DNA from: Capra hircus
Taxonomy: Eukaryota > Chordata > Mammalia > Artiodactyla > Bovidae
Reading direction: 5' to 3'
Length of the DNA: 64,000 nucleotides
Assembly (NCBI RefSeq): GCF_001704415.2
Contig: NC_030817.1
Span: 36,405,550-36,469,549, forward strand
Below, piece by piece: positions 22,005 through 33,599 of the stretch. Position 1 is the first letter of the stretch; the number at the start of each line of letters is the position of its first letter. Under the pieces are notes generated by a model. The model had not been told where the DNA came from. It did no database searches and worked only from the letters and a program-made list of their open reading frames with translations. The translations under genes and the position numbers were made by a program.

Positions 22005-22829
22005 GGCGTGTATTTATTATAGGAGTACAAGTTATATAGTAATTTCTAATGCAGCTTTCCAGAGTGTAATTATCAAATCACCTATAGGAATAACATGTAC
22101 ACTTGCGCAAGCAGACATCAACCCATCTGATCTTGTGTTAAGAAACAAACTTTTATTCCTTGGGTTCAGAAATTGAAATGATACAAGAATTGCTACATAT
22201 TCCTTTGCTTCTCTCCAACCCCTGCCTATCTTTTCTGGTTCTAGTTAAGGAAAGAGGGTTACATGGGAAGTTATTGCTATTTTAACTGTGGATAATTTGT
22301 GGTTCCAAATATCCCCTTGGGCTGCTTCTTAAAGACAAGCTCAAACTTCATTGACCTGAACTCCTAGAAATAGTGTACCAAGTTTTTCCAGTCATCCATG
22401 ATGTTTTAGCCTTGGGGCATAGTGAAAATTGGGGGTTTGAAATGAAGCACAGCATTATCTCTGAGGTTTGGTATATCACAGAACTACATGGAAATTTCCA
22501 GGTTCTTCCTCTTTGTCCAACCCTTCCCTCTTATAGGTAGAAGACCTATTTTTTCTATGGAACAAATTCTTTGACCTGAGTATTCAAGAATTTGGCACTG
22601 GTTACAAAAGGATTTTAGAAAAATATCTCTCAAAATTTGGCTATAGCAGGTCAAATTGAAGACGTTTATACTCTATCAACTGGCATTTTAATCCCAAGAT
22701 ATATAATAAGGTAGGTCATATAAATTTGTCAACTCATAGGTCAAAATGGTTGAATATTGACACTTTTATATTATTCAGTCTAAACATTTGGAGGGACACT
22801 TTCACACTTTAAGGCAAAAGAGTTTATGG
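22005..22829. other. Unique sequence, nothing recognised
   Basis: AT-rich DNA with no assignable repeat, exon or RNA gene. Confidence 0.45.
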
Positions 22830-23240
22830 GAGCATTTTTTGGATACTGAGAAACTGAAAAAAATCTGTCCATCAGTAAATTAGAATATGTTATAAAGCCA
22901 AAAAATTGAATGAAAGTAGCTATATCTATCAATCTATCATTAATTGCACAGGGATAATGATTAGTGAATGAAAGAAAACTTGAAGATTTCAGTTGAAATT
23001 GTACATGGTATTACAATTTTTATAATGTTTGGAGGCACACAAAGTAATAACATATATTGGTGTGGGAACAGACAAATATGGTAAAAGTATACAAACATTC
23101 AGGGGAATGATCCACTGACCAGACCAGAGAGAAATGGGCTTGGAGGTATCAATTATGCTTTGTTAAAAAAGATTCAAAGCAAATGAAGGAAAAGGTTAAG
23201 ACTTTTAAAATTTTGGGTATAGATTTAAAAGGTATTTTTT
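22830..23240 (+). mobile_element. Probable old L1-type 3' end, sense
   Basis: A diverged block with CAGTAAATTAGAATATGTTA, GTACATGGTATTACAATTTT and a late TTAAGACTTTTAAAATTTTG-like tail resembles the 3' end of ancient L1 elements. The young L1 at 23246 follows directly, suggesting insertion at its edge. Confidence 0.4.
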
Positions 23241-23245
23241 ACCAG

Positions 23246-23862
23246 AATTGAAAGAGACGCGTGTATCCCAATGTTCATTGCAGTTTATAATAGCCAGGAC
23301 ATGGAAGCAACTTAGATGTCCATCAGCAGATGAATGGATAAGAAAGCTGTGGTACATATACACAATGGAACATTACTCAGCCATTAGAAAGAATACATTT
23401 GAATCAGTTCTAATGAGGTGGATGAAACTGGAGCCTATTATACAGAGTGGAGTAAGCCAGAAAGAAAAACACCAATACAGTATACTAATGCATATATGGA
23501 ATTTAGAAAGATGGTAACAATAACCCTGTATGTGAGACAGCAAAAGAGACACAGATGTATACAACAGTCTTTTGGACTCTGTGGGAGAGGGCGAGGGCGG
23601 GATGGTTTGGGAGAATGGCATTGAAACATATACATTATCATATGTGAAACGAATCGCCAGTCCAGGTTCAATGCAGGATACAGGATGCTCCGGGCTGGTC
23701 CTTGGGATGACCCAGAGGGATGATATGGGGAGGGAGGTGGGAGAGGGGTTAAGGATGGGGAACCCATGTACACTCGTGGCGGATTCATGTCAATGTATGG
23801 GAAAACCAATACAATATTGTAAAGTAATTGGCCTCCAATTAAAATTTTTTTGAAAAGGTGTT
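23246..23862 (+). mobile_element. Bovine-type L1 3' end, 5'-truncated
   Basis: A sense L1 starts in the last part of ORF2 (GTATCCCAATGTTCATTGCA, ATAGCCAGGACATGGAAGCA) and continues through the 3' UTR (GGGCTGGTCCTTGGGATGAC, CCAATACAATATTGTAAAGT). It ends AATTAAAATTTTTTTG. It has few differences from the cattle L1 3' end as remembered, so it is relatively young. Confidence 0.9.
23248..23517 (+). pseudogene. L1 ORF2 C-terminal remnant
   Basis: The frame reads the L1 ORF2 carboxyl end: WKQLRCPSADEWIRK, WYIYTMEHYSAIRKN, MRWMKLEPIIQSGVSQKEK. RT and endonuclease domains are missing. It is a 5'-truncation product and cannot be active. Confidence 0.85.
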
Positions 23863-24165
23863 TATAATGTCATTATCTTGTCAGTATGCTTAAATTATTT
23901 CACAATAAAACATTCATTAAACAAATCCCCTCTTAATGAAACCTGACTTACAAACCTATTGCTTCATTTTGTTCTATTCTGAAATTAACAGTTGAGGATT
24001 AGCTGTTTATTTCTCTTTATTTTCCTACCAGAACAATCCTATTTCACCACAGGAGCAGGTGGATGTTTTGGGTTTACTAAGGAGAAGTCAAATACATAGA
24101 AATACAAAATAAAATAAACACTTCGTATTTTTCAAAATATTATTCCAGTTACTCTTGTTACATTG
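23863..24165. other. Short unique AT-rich spacer
   Basis: No recognisable gene or repeat. Confidence 0.4.
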
Positions 24166-24388
24166 TGCATGCATGCTAAGTCGCTTCTGTCATCTCTGAC
24201 TCTTGGCGACCCCTGTGGACTGTAGCTCGCCAGGCTCCTCTGCCAATGGGATTCTCCAGGCAAGAATACTGGTGTGGGTTGCCATGCTCTCCTCCAGAGG
24301 ATCTTCCCAACCCAGGGATCAAACCTCTATCTCTTTTGTCTCTTGCACTGGCCAGTGGTTCTTTACCTCTAACACCACTTGGGAAATA
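24166..24388 (-). mobile_element. Bov-tA SINE
   Basis: An antisense unit from CATGCTAAGTCGCTTCTGTC through GGTTGCCATGCTCTCCTCCA to a diverged tRNA-derived head ending TCTAACACCACTTGGGAA. Confidence 0.92.
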
Positions 24389-24964
24389 TAATAGGTGTTA
24401 CACTATTACATCAGTTTTCTTTTAATGCAGGAGCCAGCTGCTCTCACTGATTCTGACTTTGAGTCTCTCTGTTGCCTTTTGTACTTTTCTTGCTGTAAGC
24501 AAGCATATGAATGCAAACATCTCAGAACGATAAACATTTCAGCTTGAAACTGATGGAGAGACTAAGTCGCCATTTCTGTGACAAGACGACTGCATTCTTT
24601 CTTCTTTAAGTTTTAGTACAGTATTAGCAGGAGAGTAACTCTGATAAATTAAACACAAATAAATGCCCCTTGTAAATACAGTGTAACATTCTGCAACCAG
24701 TGGAACCTTTTCTTAATGAGCAGATCTTGAGTTTTTTTAAATTTTATATCATCTTTTTTATTTGCTCAGAAACTGTTGGGTTTTACATAAGGTCTTGGGT
24801 CTTACATAAGATAGGAGGCTATGGCTCCAGTGTCTGAGTTCTGGGTCAGCATCTTGAAGCCCCTATAGCCTCAAAGCCAGTGTCTGTGTCATGGGATGGT
24901 GGTGGGGCATGGCAGACTAAGAGTGGCCATATATCTCTAAGGTTGCTTTTGCCCACAAGCACCT
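24389..24964. other. Unique sequence, nothing recognised
   Basis: No exon, RNA gene or assignable repeat is visible. Confidence 0.4.
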
Positions 24965-25490
24965 GAAAACCCTAAGTCAATTGGTTTAAACAATATGGAG
25001 ATTTATTGCTTCACTTTGTAAGAAGTCCGGAGATAGGGTTGTCTCTCGGATGTGTTGCTTCAGAGGCTCAGTGATATTGTCAATAACCCAGATTCTTTTT
25101 GTCTCCATCCTCAGTCAGCCCCTGGTTTGACTGCATCTCCAGGCTTGTAGCAGGATGACTGTGACAGTGCCAGGAGTCACATCCACGTGGGTCAGTGTTT
25201 GTGGTAGAGGAGATTGTCTTGCTTAGGAGCGAGGAAATCATTGCCAGGCTCCTCTAGCAGACTTTTCCTCACCTCTAATTGGTCAGAGTTAGGTTGTATG
25301 CTTATTCCTAAAACATTCCTGAAAAGACCCTTGGGGTTATCTTAGGCCAGTTGGCTTTGGTCCTGGACCATGTTCCCCTAAGGAACATAGCTGTTTAGAG
25401 CATTAGTGGCTGACTGGTCAAAATCAGGGTTCTGTCTGGGAGGAAGAAAGGTGGAATAGTTGTTGGGTAGACAAGAGCAGTGTTTACTGC
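24965..25490. repeat. Ancient mammalian interspersed repeat, family unassigned
   Basis: A block with ATGGAGATTTATTGCTTCAC, ACCCAGATTCTTTTTGTCTC, TGCTTATTCCTAAAACATTC and GTTGTTGGGTAGACAAG follows the order of words in a known old mammalian repeat, probably a DNA transposon. I cannot name it with certainty. Confidence 0.45.
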
Positions 25491-25569
25491 TGTGGCCTGG
25501 AGTGGTTATTAGTTTCATCATAATCTTCAGTAGCTCCCTCTCCAAGTACTGCTGCCAGTAACTGCATGT

Positions 25570-25768
25570 GTGTGTGTTCAGTCACTCAGTTGTGTCCGAC
25601 CTCTGAGACCCTGTGGACTGTAGCCCACCAGACTCCTCTGTCCATGGAATTTCCCAGGCGAGAATACTGGAGTGGGTTGCCATTTCCTGCTCCAGGGGAT
25701 CTTCTTGATCCAGGGATCGAATCTGCGTCTTCTGCGTTGGCAGGCAGTTTCTTTACCACAGAGCCCCT
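25570..25768 (-). mobile_element. Bov-tA SINE
   Basis: An antisense unit: TCAGTCACTCAGTTGTGTCC, CCATGGAATTTCCCAGGCGA and the tRNA-derived head ending TTCTTTACCACAGAGCCC. Confidence 0.93.
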
Positions 25769-26965
25769 GCCAATAATTGTAGGGTCTAAGTAAAATCCAC
25801 TAGCTGCTAGATTGTCGTCAAGTTCCCAGCATCCTCTTTATCCAGATAATCTCCTATAAGCCCCTGCTATATAGGAATTCTGTGACCATCACCACCACCT
25901 GCCTGGCAGGGGACTTCTTAAGCAGTAGCTCAAGTGTTAAAAAAAAAATGACATTAGAAAAAGGGAAAAAAGGTTCATTTATACAGATGCATCAGCAGAT
26001 TCATTTCCGTCATTTTAACACTAAAAAGTTTACCTTATTTATATTTTGAGAAATTCCATGTTTTTCCTCAGGGTATATTTACTTGCCTGATTTGAGATTT
26101 TAGGAATATTTTCAAGAATTTTCCAGAAAGCATTTCCATTTTGGCAGTAGCCACCTTTACTTTTTTCTTTCTGTGAGTCAGATGAGAGACTTGTCACATT
26201 CCAAATTACTCATTTGCTTTGTGAATTTGCTTGTTGTTGTGGTGACCAAAAAACATGTTGGCTTGGAGAAAAAAGTTTTATTTTGGGGTGAGAGGTGGGT
26301 AGAGGGAGGGGAAAGGAAATGGCCTTAAGAAAAGGAGTGGAAATCCATTGACTATTTTGAGTCTTCTACAAAAGGAATGGAGGAGATGAATGCTTTATTT
26401 TGGCTCCCAGAGAAAATTTCCCAGGATTTGTGCAATGAAAATAGGTTCACCAGTTGTGTCTCCTTTGTTGGTCATACACGCTTTTCCTGTTTCTTTCTCC
26501 AAACACATGTCCAAATGAAAATCCAAGATCTGTGATCTTTTTTTCACTGGATATGGTGAGTCTCTCCTGCTGTAGGGAAGTCTTCTGTTCCGAGGCAGGG
26601 AGAGCCCAATGCGCTTGTTATTGGGTTTTTCTTTAACAGGAGAGGCTGCTGTAATAATAATTACATAAGCCATCTCCCCAAGTCAGGAATTAGGAGGGAT
26701 ATTTTAGGTACTTGTTTGAACGAGAGTGGAGAAGCAAGATTTGTTTCCCTCTAGTTTCATCAGGGATTCTTGTAAAATATAATTTAATTGAGAAAAAGAA
26801 AAAAACAACTTGGGTTCTTTCCCCTGAAGTGTCATTCCTCCCCCTTAACTGAATTAAGGCTAACAAAACAAAATTCTAGCTCTTGCAGTGTTACCCCAGC
26901 CAAAGAACTCCAACACTCCCTCAGCTTTACTGGACCACTGTAGTGAGAAGGAAGTTAACAGATGA
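25769..26965. other. Unique sequence, nothing recognised
   Basis: Short opposing frames at 26395-26673 overlap and have no identifiable domain. No assignable TE. Confidence 0.45.
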
Positions 26966-27175
26966 GGCCTGGGCTTCCTAGGTGGAGCTAATGGTAAAGA
27001 ACCTGCCTTCCATTACAGGAGATGTAAGAGACCCAGGTTCAATCCCCTGGAGGAGGGCATGGCAACCCACTCCAGTATTCTTGCCTGGAAAATCCCATAG
27101 ACAGAGGAGCGTGGTAGGCTACCGTCCATAAGGTCACGAAGAGTTGGGCACGACTGAAGTGACTTAGCTTGCATG
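26966..27175 (+). mobile_element. Bov-tA SINE
   Basis: A sense unit with head GGGCTTCCTAGGTGGAGCTA and body GGCATGGCAACCCACTCCAG through GTTGGGCACGACTGAAGTGA. Confidence 0.93.
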
Positions 27176-27199
27176 CATGAGTTCCTGTGGACCTCTTTA

Positions 27200-27330
27200 A
27201 ATTCTGCCTTTGCCACTTCCTAGAAGTGTAAGCTCTCTGAAATTCAGGCTCCTAATTTGTAAAATGGAGGTAGAACTCATTCATTTCACCAGGTCCTTCT
27301 GAGATGCAAGCATATAATGTCTATGATATA
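27200..27330 (+). repeat. MIR SINE fragment
   Basis: The block TTTGCCACTTCCTAGAAGTG, then CCTAATTTGTAAAATGGAGG, follows the MIR core (TGCCACTTACTAGC, then CTCATCTGTAAAATGGGG). Confidence 0.55.
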
Positions 27331-27625
27331 AAACATGTTCCACGGAAGTAAGATACCTCTATGCTTTAACTGTTGGTTGGATTTCATTGGGAGGGTTGCC
27401 ACAAAACTATATTTTGGCACAGATTGGCTGTACTCTATGTCTCAAGGGAGTAGAACTTTAAATACAAAAGTTAGTTCAATTTCAGTTTCAAGAAATTATA
27501 TTCAAGGTCTGCTCTCTAAAAGATGTGGAATCTGTACTTTCATTCAAATATTCTAAATTCTACACTTAGCTCAAGCCAGACCATTGAGGAGTAGGTAACC
27601 AAAGTTAGTTATGTACTATTTTATT
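27331..27625. other. Short unique spacer
   Basis: No recognisable feature. A 73-aa frame at 27335-27556 has no known similarity. Confidence 0.4.
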
Positions 27626-27673
27626 TTTAATTGAATTATAATTCACTTAAAACATTGTATTAGTTTTAGGTAT

Positions 27674-27935
27674 GCTAAGTCGCTTCAGTAGTGTCCGACT
27701 CTGTTCGACCCCATAGACAGCAGCCCACCAGGCTCCGCCGTCCCTGGGATTATCCAGGCAAGGACACTGGAGTGGGTTGCCATTTCCTTCTCCAATGCAT
27801 TAAAGTGAAAAGTGAAAGTGAAGTCGCTCAGTCGTGCCTGACTCTTAGCAACCCCATGGATGCAGCCTACCAGGCTCCTCCGTCCATGGGATTTTCCAGG
27901 CATGAGTACTGGAGTGGGCTGCCATTGCCTTCTCC
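27674..27935 (-). mobile_element. BOV-A2 SINE with perfect target-site duplication
   Basis: An antisense dimer of BovA units joined by an AAAGTGAAAAGTGAAAGTGA linker. The perfect 12-bp duplication AGTTTTAGGTAT at 27662-27673 and 27936-27947 shows it inserted into the surrounding L1. Confidence 0.95.
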
Positions 27936-28344
27936 AGTTTTAGGTATACAGCATAGTAATTTGATATTTTTATAGATTATATTCCATACAAAATTATTGT
28001 AAAATATTGACTATATTCCCCATGGTGTGCATTACACCCTTGTAACCTATTTATTTTATACATAATCATTTATACCTCTTCATCTTTTTCATCTATTTTA
28101 TCTCTCTGGTAACCACTAGTTACCACTAGTTTATTTTCTGTATCTGTGAGTCTATTTCTTTTTGTTACATTTGTTCATTTGTTTTATTTTATAGATTATA
28201 CATAAAAGTGAAAACATACAGTATATGTCTTTCTCTGTCTGACTTATTTCACTACTGTTTAGGTCCATCCAATTGTCACAATTGGCAGCATTTCATTCTT
28301 TTTAAGGCTGAATAATACTCCATTTGTGTATGTGTGTGTACATG

Positions 28345-28574
28345 TACATATGTATCGTGTGTTCTAAGTTGCTTCAGTCGTGTCTGACTCTTTGCAACCC
28401 TATAGACTGTAGCCTGTCAGACTCCTTTGTTTATGAGGTTCTCCAAGCAAGAATACTGGAGTGGGTTGCCATGCCCTCCTCCAGGGGATCTTCCAACTCA
28501 GGGATCGAACCCACATCTCTTATGTTTCCTGCATTGGCAGGTGGGTTCTTTATCACTAGTGCCACCTGGGGAGA
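28345..28574 (-). mobile_element. Bov-tA SINE nested in L1
   Basis: An antisense unit from TTGCTTCAGTCGTGTCTGAC to TTTATCACTAGTGCCACCTG, with L1 sequence on both sides. Confidence 0.92.
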
Positions 28575-28690
28575 AAATGTATATCACATTTTCTTTATTC
28601 ATTTATCTGTTGATGGACACTTATGTTACTTCCATATCTTGGCTATTGTGAATAATGCTGATATGAACATTGAGGTATTAATAATTATAT

Positions 28691-29196
28691 TCTATTTTGA
28701 GCAGGTGGAAAAAAGAGTAGAAGGAGCTTTGTCTGAGGTAAGCAGGCAAAAGGTAAAGGAGTCTAGTGGAGAAATAAGGGAATTAATGATATTTCAATTT
28801 CTCAGTGTTTGAGCATCCGTTATAAGGAAGAGATATTTATCTGAGAGAGTCTGATTGGGAGTGACTGAGAGGTCAGAGGTAGACGATAATAGAAAACAAA
28901 CTTATAGGGGACAGTCACCTACTCCAAAAAGGAAGAAAGAGAGGGTATGAAAGAGATATTCATGGCATAATACTTTGAGCCAATTATCAAGTGGTGTTCA
29001 TCCAGAACAAGGAGTAAACTGACAAAAACATAATTTTACATCTTTACCATTTATCTCCAATGTTACCTGATACCTAGTATATACTCAATAATAACTTTCC
29101 ACAAGTGGTTGTAAGACACAAGAATTCCTGTTATAGGATCACTAGCATTTAAATGTAGAGTTTTGAGAAGAGTGCTTCATGTCTTTGAGATTTGTT
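28691..29196. other. Unique sequence, nothing recognised
   Basis: The 162-aa frame at 28324-28812 is mostly SINE and L1 read in frame, ending in this segment. No known domain. Confidence 0.45.
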
Positions 29197-29208
29197 AATC
29201 TTGTCCCT

Positions 29209-31268
29209 TGAAGTACTCCTTTTCCTATTTGGAACCAATCTGTTGTTCCATGTCCAGTTCTAATTGTTGCTTCCTGACCTGCATATAGGTTTCTCAAGAG
29301 GCAAGTCAGGTGGTCTGGTATTCCCATATCTCTCAGAATTTTCCACAGTTTATTGTGATTCACACAGTCAAAGGCTTTGGCATAGTCAATAAAGCAGAAA
29401 TAGATGTTTTTCTGGAACTCCCTTGCTTTTTTGATGATCCAGCGGATGTTGGCAATCTGATCTCTGTTCCTATGCCTTTTCTAAAACCAGATTGACCATC
29501 TGGAAGTTCACGGTTCACGTATTGCTGAAGCCTGGCTTGGAGAATTTTTAGCATTACTTTACTAGCAGCAGCAGTTACTAGCGTGTGAGATGAGTGCAAT
29601 TGTGTGGTAGTTTGAGCATTCTTTGGCATTTCCTTTCTTAGGGACTGGAATGAAAACTGACCTTTTCCAGTCCTGTGGCCACTACTGAGTTTTCCAAATT
29701 TGCTGGTATATTGAGGTCAGCACTTTCACAGCATCATCTTTTAGGATTTGAAATAGCTCAACTGGAATTTCATCACCTCTACTAGCTTTGTTCACAGTGG
29801 TGCTTTCTAAGGCCCACTTGACTTCACATTCCAGGATGTTTGGCTCTAGGTGAGTGATCACACCATCGTGATTATCTGGGTCATGAAGATCTTTTTGTAC
29901 AGTTCTGTGTATTCTTGCCTTCTCTTCTTAATATCTTCTGCTTCTGTTAGGTCCATACCATTTCTGTCCTTTATCTTTGCATGAAATGTTCCCTTGGTAT
30001 CTCTAATTTTCTTTAAGAGATCTCTAGTCTTTCCCATTCTGTTTTCCTCTATTTCTTTGCATTCATCGCTGAAGAAGGCTTTCTTATTGCGCCTGCTATT
30101 CTTTGGAACTCTGCATTTAGATGCTCATATCTTTCCTTTTCACTTCTCTTCTTTTCACAGCTATTTGTAAGGCCTCCTCAGACAGCCATTTTGCTTTTTT
30201 GCATGTCTTTTCCATGGGGATGGTCTTGATCCCTGTTTCCTGTACAATGTCATGAACCTCGGTCCATAGTTCATCAGGCACTCTATCAGATCTAGTCCCT
30301 TAAATCTATTTCTCACTTCCACTATATAATCATAAGGGATTTGATTTAGGTCAGACCTGAACGGTCTAGTGGTTTTCCCTACTTTCTTCAATTTAAGTCT
30401 GAATTTGGCAATAAGGAGTACATCATGACAAATGCTGGGCGGGAAGAAGCATAAGCTGGAATTAAGATTGCCAGGAGAAATATCAATAACCTCAGATATG
30501 CAGATGACACCAACCTTATGGCAGAAAGTGAAGAGGAACTAAAAAGCCTCTTGATGAAAGTGAAAGAGGAGAGTGAAAAAGTTGGCTTAAAGCTCAACAT
30601 TCAGAAAACGAAGATCATGGCATCCAGTCCCATCACTTCATGGCAAATAGATGGGGAAACAGTGGAAACAGTGTCAGACTTTTATTTTGGGGGCTCCAAA
30701 ATCACTGCAGATGGTGATTGCAGCCATGAAATTAAAAGACGCTTACTCCTTGGAAGAAAAGTTATGACCAACCTAGATAGCATATTCAAAAGCAGAGACA
30801 TTACTTTGCTAAAAAAGGTCCATCTAGTCAAGGCTATGGTTTTTCCAGGGGTCATGTATGGATGTGAGAGTTGGACTGTGAAGAAGGCTGAGCGCTGAAG
30901 AATTGATGGTTTTGAACTGTGGTGTTGGAGAAGACTCTTGAGAATCCCCTGGACTGCAAGGAGATCCAACCAGTCCATCCTAAAGGAGATCAGTCCTGGG
31001 TGTTCATTGGAAGGACTGATGCTGAAGCTGAGACTCCAATACTTTGGCCACCTCATGCGAAGAGTTGACTCATTGGAAAAGACTCTGATACTGGGGGGGG
31101 GATTAGGGGCAGGAGAAGGGGATGACAGAGGATGAGATGGTTGGATGGCATCACCGACTCGATGGACATGAATTTGGGTAAACTCCAGGAGTTGGTGATG
31201 GACAGGGAGGCCCGACAATTCATGGGGTTGCAAAGAGTCGGATACGACTGAGCAACTGAACTGAACTA
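29209..31268 (+). mobile_element. BovB LINE with internal inversion (twin priming)
   Basis: One insertion in two orientations. From 29209 to about 30412 it is antisense BovB (RT motif region back to the connector). From about 30413 to 31268 it is sense BovB from the RT C motif to the 3' end. The 12-bp word AATCTTGTCCCT flanks the whole at 29197-29208 and 31269-31280. About 40-50 bases of RT between the inverted and direct parts are missing. The junction shares GAGT between the two joined sequences, compared with the BovB runs at 20219 and in other copies. This is the twin-priming structure known from L1. Strand is given for the 3' end. Confidence 0.93.
30518..30895 (+). pseudogene. BovB RT C-terminal remnant (126-aa frame)
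   Basis: The frame in the direct half of the inverted BovB starts just after the YADD motif, which lies a few codons upstream in an RYADDTNL context. It reads EEELKSLLMKVKEESEKVG, KIMASSPITSW, then in frame GGSKITADGDCSHEIKRR and MYGCESWTVKKAER. It lacks the palm motifs and cannot be active. Confidence 0.8.
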
Positions 31269-31280
31269 AATCTTGTCCCT

Positions 31281-32295
31281 AGTATTGAGTGGAGAACTTT
31301 CTACCATTTATACTAGGGGCCATTAGTATAATAATTTTGTCATTGCCGTGATAATGTTCTGAGCTATGTTAGATCACACTGGATCAAGAATTTAACATTA
31401 AAAATAAAAAAACCCAAAGCAATTTCCTAAGGTGAAGCGGATCTACACTGGCAGCTGTAAAAACATCACTAGGTGGAACACTAGGTTTGGAAGAAAGAAC
31501 TCAGCTGAATCTTAACTGAATGAATTCAAACTCATTAAAAATGTTTTAGGTTCTGCAAAGTCAAAATGTCTTTTGCCTCAAATGCTTTTCCCCTTGGCCT
31601 TTAAACTCTGGTGTAGTTTAGAAGAAATTTAATCTGTGTGTTTGTGATTCATTTACACTTAACTCATCCCTGTGTGGTTTCTTAAGAGCTAGTTGATGTT
31701 CAGTAATCTTTGGGGCCGATTCTTTTCCTTGGTATTTGGAAATGAATTTTGCCCAAACTAAATGAACTCAAACCCCAAAAGGTTCAAGATCGGCAAGCTC
31801 AGAATCTGTAAAGTTCATATTTGTTCCACACTTACCAAAAATGTGTCTTCCTCCTATTCCTGTGGGTTTCATACTCTTTGCTTTGGACTTTGCAGAAGTT
31901 CTCATGTACAAGTCCCTGGATTGATATTTGGCTATGCATTCTTGCATATTTCCCTTTCACAGCTACTCCACCCCCTCCAGAAACAGGAGATCCTTGCTCT
32001 CAAAAGCTTCTGACTCTACCATTACATTTTTAATTCACAATTAAAATTTTCCCTTTCCAGGCTTCATCTGCCAAGAGCAGAAGTCCTTGATCCCAAACAT
32101 GCTTTCCTTCTATTTGTAAATATGTTTAATTTCACTCTAAAATGAGGCCTAAATTCAGCTCCCTGTGCCATTTCTTCCAAATATGATGTTATACTTAGAA
32201 ATTCTTACTTTCTTTCTCAGTATAGGAGATTTTTCCCCCAGTATGGTCTGCCTAAATTCTAAACAAGTAAGCTAAATTGTACAGGTAAATATGTA
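31281..32295. other. Unique sequence, nothing recognised
   Basis: No exon, RNA gene or assignable repeat. Two overlapping frames at 31762-32033 have no known similarity. Confidence 0.45.
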
Positions 32296-33543
32296 TTCAG
32301 TTCAGTTCAGTCGCTCAGTCGTGTCTGACTCTTTGCGATCCCATGAATCGCAGCACGCCAGGCCTCCCTGTCCATCACCGACTCCCAAAGTTCACTCAGA
32401 CTCATATCCATCGAGTCAGTGATGCCATCCAGCCATCTCATCCTCTGTCATCCCCTTTTCCTCCTGCCCCCAATCCCTCCCAGCATCAGAGTCTTTTCCA
32501 ATGACTCAACTCTTCGCATGAAGTGGCCAAAGTACTGGAGTCTCAGCTTTAGCATCATTCCTTCCAAAGAAATCCCAGGGCTGATCTTCAGAATGGACTG
32601 GTTGGATCTCCTTGCAGTCCAAGGGACTCACAAGAGTCTTCTCCAACACCACAGTTCAAAACCATCAGTTCTTCAGCGCTCAGCCTTCTTCACAGTCCAA
32701 CTCTCACATCCATACATGACCCCTGGAAAAACCATAGCCTTGACTAGATGGACCTTAGTCGGCAAAGTAATGTCTCTGTTTTTGAATATGCTATCTAGGT
32801 TGGTCATAACTTTTCTTCCAAGGAATAAGCGTCTTTTAATTTCATGGCTGCAATCACCATCCGCAGTGATTTTGGAGCCCCCAAAATAAAATCTGACACT
32901 GTTTCCACTGTTTCCCCATCTATTTGCCATGAAGCGATGGGACTGGATGCCATGATCTTTGTTTTCTGAATGTTGAGCTTTAAGCCAACTTTTTCACTCT
33001 CCTCTTTCACTTTCATCAAGAGGCTTTTTAGTTCCTCTTCACTTTCTGCCATAAGGTTGGTGTCATCTGCATATCTGAGGTTATTGATATTTCTCCCAGC
33101 AATCTTGATTCCAGCTTGTGCTTCTTCCAGTCCAACGTTTCTCATGATGTACTCTGCACAGAAGTTAAATAAGCAGGGTGACAATATACAGCCTTGATGT
33201 ACTCCTTTTCCTATTTGAAACCAGTCTGTTGTTCCATGTCCAGTTCTGATTGTTGCTTCCTGACCTGCATACAGATTTCTCAAGAGGCAGATCAGGTGGT
33301 CTGATATGTCCATCTCTTTCAGAATTTTCCACAGTTTATTGTGATCCACAGAGTCAAAGGCTTTGGCATAGTCAATAAAGCAGAAATAGATGTTTTTCTG
33401 GAACTCTCTTGCTTTTTCCATGATCCAGCGGATGTTGGCAATTTGATCTCTGGTTCCTCTGCCTTTTCTAAAACCAGCTTGAACATCAGGAAGTTCACGG
33501 TTCACGTATTGCTGAAGCCTGGCTTGGAGAATTTTGAGCATTA
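32296..33543 (-). mobile_element. BovB LINE, antisense, 5'-truncated in RT
   Basis: About 1.25 kb from the terminal TTCAGTTCAGTTCAGTCGCT repeat to GGCTTGGAGAATTTTGAGCA. It is one of the less diverged copies, with long open stretches in RT. No clear target-site duplication was found. Confidence 0.94.
32804..33543 (-). pseudogene. BovB reverse-transcriptase remnant (part of a 324-aa frame)
   Basis: The longest reading frame in the window (32804-33778) is RT over its last 245 residues or so. Motifs include FIDYAKAFDSVDHNKLW, GVHQGCILSPC and RYADDTNLMAE. The first 78 or so residues are flanking DNA read by chance. After SDFIL it shifts into GAPKSLR, one base short of the in-frame form, so the protein end is lost. 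No endonuclease is present. Confidence 0.88.
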
Positions 33544-33599
33544 TTGGATGTAATCTATTCCTCCAGGTGACAACAGATGCCAAGCCCGTTTTATGAGAC

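Larger units (their letters stand above)
27626..28690 (-). mobile_element. L1 3' end, antisense, holding two SINEs
   Basis: Minus-strand L1 3' UTR and ORF2 end: TTGAATTATAATTCACTTAA at one side, TCTGGTAACCACTAGTTACC and TAAGGCTGAATAATACTCCA in the middle, TATCTTGGCTATTGTGAATA at the other. SINEs at 27674-27935 and 28345-28574 split it. L1 resumes on the far side of each, so it predates both. Confidence 0.8.

Noticed and set aside
28324..28812. 162-aa frame as a gene
   Set aside because: Built from a SINE and an L1 read across their boundary.
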